A stretch of 24,180 nt of DNA from an uncultured Oscillospiraceae bacterium (lineage in GTDB: Bacteria > Bacillota > Clostridia > Oscillospirales > Oscillospiraceae), in assembly GCA_900756495.1 (NCBI GenBank), contig CAAEKI010000203.1:1-24180 (forward strand), in the 5' to 3' direction. Both the position numbers and the translations under genes were made by a program. The notes below the pieces were generated by a model that was not told the DNA's origin, did not search any database, and worked only from the letters and a program-made list of their open reading frames with translations. Shown here one piece after another: positions 21,195-24,180 of the stretch. Positions within the stretch are counted from its first letter, which is position 1, and every line of letters begins with the position of its first letter.

Positions 21195-22673
21195 GTGCCT
21201 GCTGAAAAGAACCGACGAAGTCAATCCATTCTGCACCAGATGCTGTTTTTGCTTCTGATGGTATTGCTGGTTCATCTTGGAATTTATTTGTTTGTGCTTA
21301 CCAGGGGAGGTGTTGTAGAGGAGACCGAACAGAATGCCCTTTATATTTTGAGTGAGCGGACGGCGAACCGCAAACTCTACTTGGAAAATGAGATGGTACA
21401 GCGCTGGTCCAATACCGAAGAGGGAGAGACGGGTGTATACACGGCAATGGAGCGAGTGCTGGGTGAGGCCGGAGCTCAAGCCGGTCAGCTTCTGACCGAC
21501 AGAGAATTGAGCCAAAGGGCTGTGGATGCCGCAATTCCCGCCCTGGTTGAGATGCTCCGCCGCAATGGGGTTACAGGATCATTCCTGGTGCTGGATTGTC
21601 CAGGCGATGAGGGGAATTATCCCGGTTTTTATGTTCGGGACTATGATCCGGCCAACTACAATGCCGACAATAAGGACCTTTTGCTTGAGCGGGGGCTGCC
21701 GTCGGCCGCACGGGTACACAATATCTCCATGGACAGCTATTGGAGCGCCTTTTTCGGATTTGAAGACCAGGAGGCTGACAGCGCCCAGTTTTTTTACCGG
21801 CCTATGGAGGCGGCAAGGGCATTGGGGGCGTCCCGGGAGGAGAGCGGATACTATGCCTGCTGGACGGGAAGGTTTGCTCTCAGCGAACTGGATCGGGAAG
21901 TTGTAGCCTACTCCATTCCCTTAATCTGGGAGGATGGTACTGTGGTAGGCGTTATGGGCGTGGATGTGACGCTGGACTATCTGATATCGCAGCTCCACTA
22001 TGATGAGCTGGGCTCTGATAAGGCGGGAGCTTATTTCCTGGGTATCAGCCGGGATGGCGGGGTTACCTATGAGATGGTGTGTTCCAGCGGCCCCAATTTC
22101 CGGTCCTATTTTGGACATCAGAAAATACTGGAGACGGCCTCCGCTGACGGCGAAGGAATTGTAACCCTTGAAAATGGAGTAGGAGGCCAAACACTGTATG
22201 GAGCGGTACAGGAGCTCCGGCTCTACAACGCAAATACCCCCTTTGAGAATGACCGGTGGGCGCTGATTGGAATTATGGAAGGAGACCATCTGTTCACCTT
22301 CGCGCACCGGATTCAGCGCCTGCTTCTGCTTTCAGGCGTCGCCTCCCTGGCGCTGGGAGCGGTATTGGTGGCATTGGCGGCTCGGACTATTTCCAGGCCC
22401 GTTATCCGTCTGGTGGGGCATCTTCAGCGCAGTAATCCTGATAAGCCCATTCATTTGCCACGGATCCACATTGATGAAATAGACACTCTGAGCGAGGCCA
22501 TTGAAAACCTGTCCAATTCCGCCGTTGAATCAGCGGCCAGAATATCGAAGATCATCGCTATGACCAAGCTGCCCATAGGGGTATTTGAATATCAAAAAGA
22601 ATCCGGACGGGTCTTTTGCAGCCAAAGTCTCTTTGAGCTCCTGGCGCAGAAAAAAGCGAAGATGCCTATCTGA
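21195..22673 (+). CDS. dCache-HAMP-PAS sensor part of a frameshifted GGDEF-EAL protein
   Basis: The N-terminal 492 codons of a c-di-GMP signalling protein whose frame is lost at an A6 run. A transmembrane helix at about 13-36 is followed by an extracellular dCache-type sensor (about 40-370, with SIPLIWEDGTVVGVMGVDV typical of its membrane-proximal part). The second helix is at about 374-395, with a HAMP-like stretch (ISRPVIRLVGHLQR) and the start of a PAS-like domain (LPIGVFEYQKESGRVFCSQS). Just after LAQKK the frame runs into a stop at 22671-22673. The -1 frame continues the PAS and then GGDEF and EAL without interruption. GTG 21195 is chosen, with GGGAAGG 7 nt upstream. Coupling to the upstream lipoprotein suggests that the lipoprotein presents its ligand to this sensor. 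Confidence 0.8.
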   Translation: MPAEKNRRSQSILHQMLFLLLMVLLVHLGIYLFVLTRGGVVEETEQNALYILSERTANRKLYLENEMVQRWSNTEEGETGVYTAMERVLGEAGAQAGQLLTDRELSQRAVDAAIPALVEMLRRNGVTGSFLVLDCPGDEGNYPGFYVRDYDPANYNADNKDLLLERGLPSAARVHNISMDSYWSAFFGFEDQEADSAQFFYRPMEAARALGASREESGYYACWTGRFALSELDREVVAYSIPLIWEDGTVVGVMGVDVTLDYLISQLHYDELGSDKAGAYFLGISRDGGVTYEMVCSSGPNFRSYFGHQKILETASADGEGIVTLENGVGGQTLYGAVQELRLYNANTPFENDRWALIGIMEGDHLFTFAHRIQRLLLLSGVASLALGAVLVALAARTISRPVIRLVGHLQRSNPDKPIHLPRIHIDEIDTLSEAIENLSNSAVESAARISKIIAMTKLPIGVFEYQKESGRVFCSQSLFELLAQKKAKMPI

Positions 22674-24180
22674 GTCAGGAAGAGTTCCAGGCAATGCTGA
22701 GCCCCATGGAACACAGCCGTCATGAGGAGGACAGATACCTTTTCCACCTGCCGGGTGCCGATGGCAGCGAGCGGTGGCTCCAGCTCTTCTACCGAGAGGA
22801 TGAGAGCTTGGGCCTGGGGGCATTTCTGGATGTGAGCAAGGATGTGGAGTCCAAGCGGCGTATCGAGTATGAACGGGACTTTGACATTCTGACCGACCTC
22901 TACAACCGCCGGGCATTTGACCAGAGACTGGAACATCTATGCCGGACAGGGGGCGAGGAGCCCCTGGGAATGGCTGCCATGCTGATGTTTGACCTGGACA
23001 ACCTGAAATATGTTAACGATACCTATGGCCATGACTACGGTGATCGCTATATTCAGGCATTTGCCGGGGCGTTGGAGTACCTCTATCAATACCGCGCGGT
23101 GATAGGCCGCCGGTCCGGGGATGAATTCAACGTCTTTCTGTACGGGTTCACCGATAAGGAGGCGCTTCGCACGGCGCTGGAAGAATTCCAAAAGACGCTG
23201 GAAGACTGTAAACTCCAGCTTCCTAATGGAGAAGAGCTGCGCGTACGGGCTTCAGGTGGATTAGCCTGGTATCCGGATGATTCCAGGGAGATAGACGCCT
23301 TGATGCGGATGGCCGATTTTGCCATGTACGATGTCAAACACTCAGAAAAGGGCGCATTTCGGGAATTTGACAGGGAGGCCTATCAGGAGCGGGCCATTTT
23401 TCTGGAAGGGCTTGCAGATCTGGACCGTCTTTTCGATCAAAGGTTGGTGCGCTATGCGCTGCAGCCGGTGGTATCGGCGGCCGACGGTTCCATATACGGT
23501 TATGAGATGTTGATGCGCCCCCAGATTGAGCAGCTTCGGGATTTGAATAAACTGTTCAGGCTGGCCAAGGCGCAGTCAAAGCTGCTCCGTTTGGAAGAGC
23601 TGACCTGGTTTGCTGCCCTGGAAACCTTTCAAGGCTTAGAGCGTGCGGGGCGGCTGGCCCCGGGGGCTTTGGCCTTTATCAATTCGATTGGAAGTCAGGT
23701 GCTGACAACGTGGGATCTCAACCAGCTGGAGGAACGCTACGGAGACTTGCTGAGCCGGGTGGTGGTTGAACTCACAGAAGAAGAGGAGGTCGGCGGTGAA
23801 CTGGCCCACCGGAAAAAGATGCTGGCACAGGGCTGGAGAGCAAAGCTTGCCCTGGACGACTATGGGAGCGGATTCAACAGCGAGGCAGTTCTGGTGGACG
23901 TCGCCCCTGATATGGTCAAGGTGGACATATCCCTGGTGCGGGGGATTGATGCCGATCCGGACCGGCTGACGCTGGTTCAAAATCTGATCCATTACGCCAA
24001 AAAGAGGAACATCCTGGTGGTGGCGGAGGGAGTGGAGACCAGACAGGAACTGGAGACGCTGATTGCCTGTAAAGTGGATTATCTTCAGGGCTTCTATTTG
24101 GCCAGGCCCTCCTACGAGGCAACTGCCATTCCGGAGGACGTCCAGGAAGAAATCAAGCGCCTCCATATGTTGTACAGTGA
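22658..24180 (+). CDS. PAS-GGDEF-EAL part of the frameshifted sensor (runs off the edge)
   Basis: From 22658 the -1 frame is open for 507 codons to the window end, with no stop and no own ribosome binding site. It completes the PAS-like region (EDAYLSQEEFQAMLSPM to LGLGAFLDVSKDV), then a GGDEF domain with intact LMFDLDNLKYVNDTYGHDYGD-type metal site and SGDEF motif (23114-23128), then an EAL domain. The EAL domain keeps the main catalytic positions: E of YEMLMRP, N of FINS, E of VVELTEEE, the DDYG pair, K of MVKVD, E of VAEGVET, and Q of YLQGFYL. Both cyclase and phosphodiesterase activities look possible. Whether the protein is made depends on the frameshift at 22650-22655. The C-terminus lies beyond the window. 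Confidence 0.85.

Overview
The window looks like a chromosomal segment of a GC-rich Clostridia member (Bacillota). An Oscillospiraceae / Flavonifractor-Oscillibacter-like host is my inference. The evidence is strong AGGAGG-type ribosome binding sites, TTGACA/TATAAT promoters with 17-bp spacers, GTG and TTG starts, a DUF2975 plus YozG-type HTH pair, and several GGDEF/EAL proteins. No rRNA, CRISPR array, intact insertion sequence or phage structural gene was seen.

Left part (1-6300), ordinary chromosome: a GT39-like polytopic membrane protein (+). A convergent two-gene operon (-) follows, with a tRNA-dihydrouridine synthase and an SLC13/CitMHS-type permease. Then come an alpha/beta hydrolase with its own promoter (+), a polytopic membrane protein of unknown function (-), and a tocopherol-cyclase-family protein (-).

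Middle part (6300-11640), accessory in character: an AT-rich block has four small XRE-type HTH regulator genes in tandem (-). A decayed copy of one of them and its duplicated 3' tail, including a 25-bp perfect hairpin, lie beside them. Next is a translationally coupled pair (+): an unknown protein with an internal duplication, then a small protein ending in a domain resembling the RNA polymerase alpha C-terminal domain. The last gene (-) is a 475-aa fusion of a PD-(D/E)XK nuclease-like domain to a SIR2-like domain, a plausible anti-phage effector. The block ends at a tRNA-Ser(CGA) gene with its own promoter and terminator.

Right part (11640-24180): xanthine phosphoribosyltransferase (+) is followed by about 1 kb of gene-poor, AT-rich DNA. 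That stretch holds a compact minus-strand unit: four 10-bp tandem repeats, a ribosome binding site, an 18-codon ORF and a terminator. Next are a GGDEF-EAL protein with a degenerate GGDEF and intact EAL (-), and a frameshifted serine-recombinase remnant (+). A four-gene membrane operon (-; DUF2975, HTH, small membrane protein, DUF4173) follows. Divergent from it is a two-gene unit (+): a solute-binding lipoprotein and a dCache-HAMP-PAS-GGDEF-EAL sensor. The sensor gene is broken by a -1 frameshift at an A6 run inside the PAS region and runs off the right edge.

How the genes may work together: the lipoprotein and sensor probably couple extracellular ligand binding to c-di-GMP turnover, while the first EAL protein is probably a phosphodiesterase. 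The XRE block, the alpha-CTD-like pair and the nuclease-SIR2 gene may form a regulated accessory/defence locus next to the tRNA. That last link is inference from proximity only.
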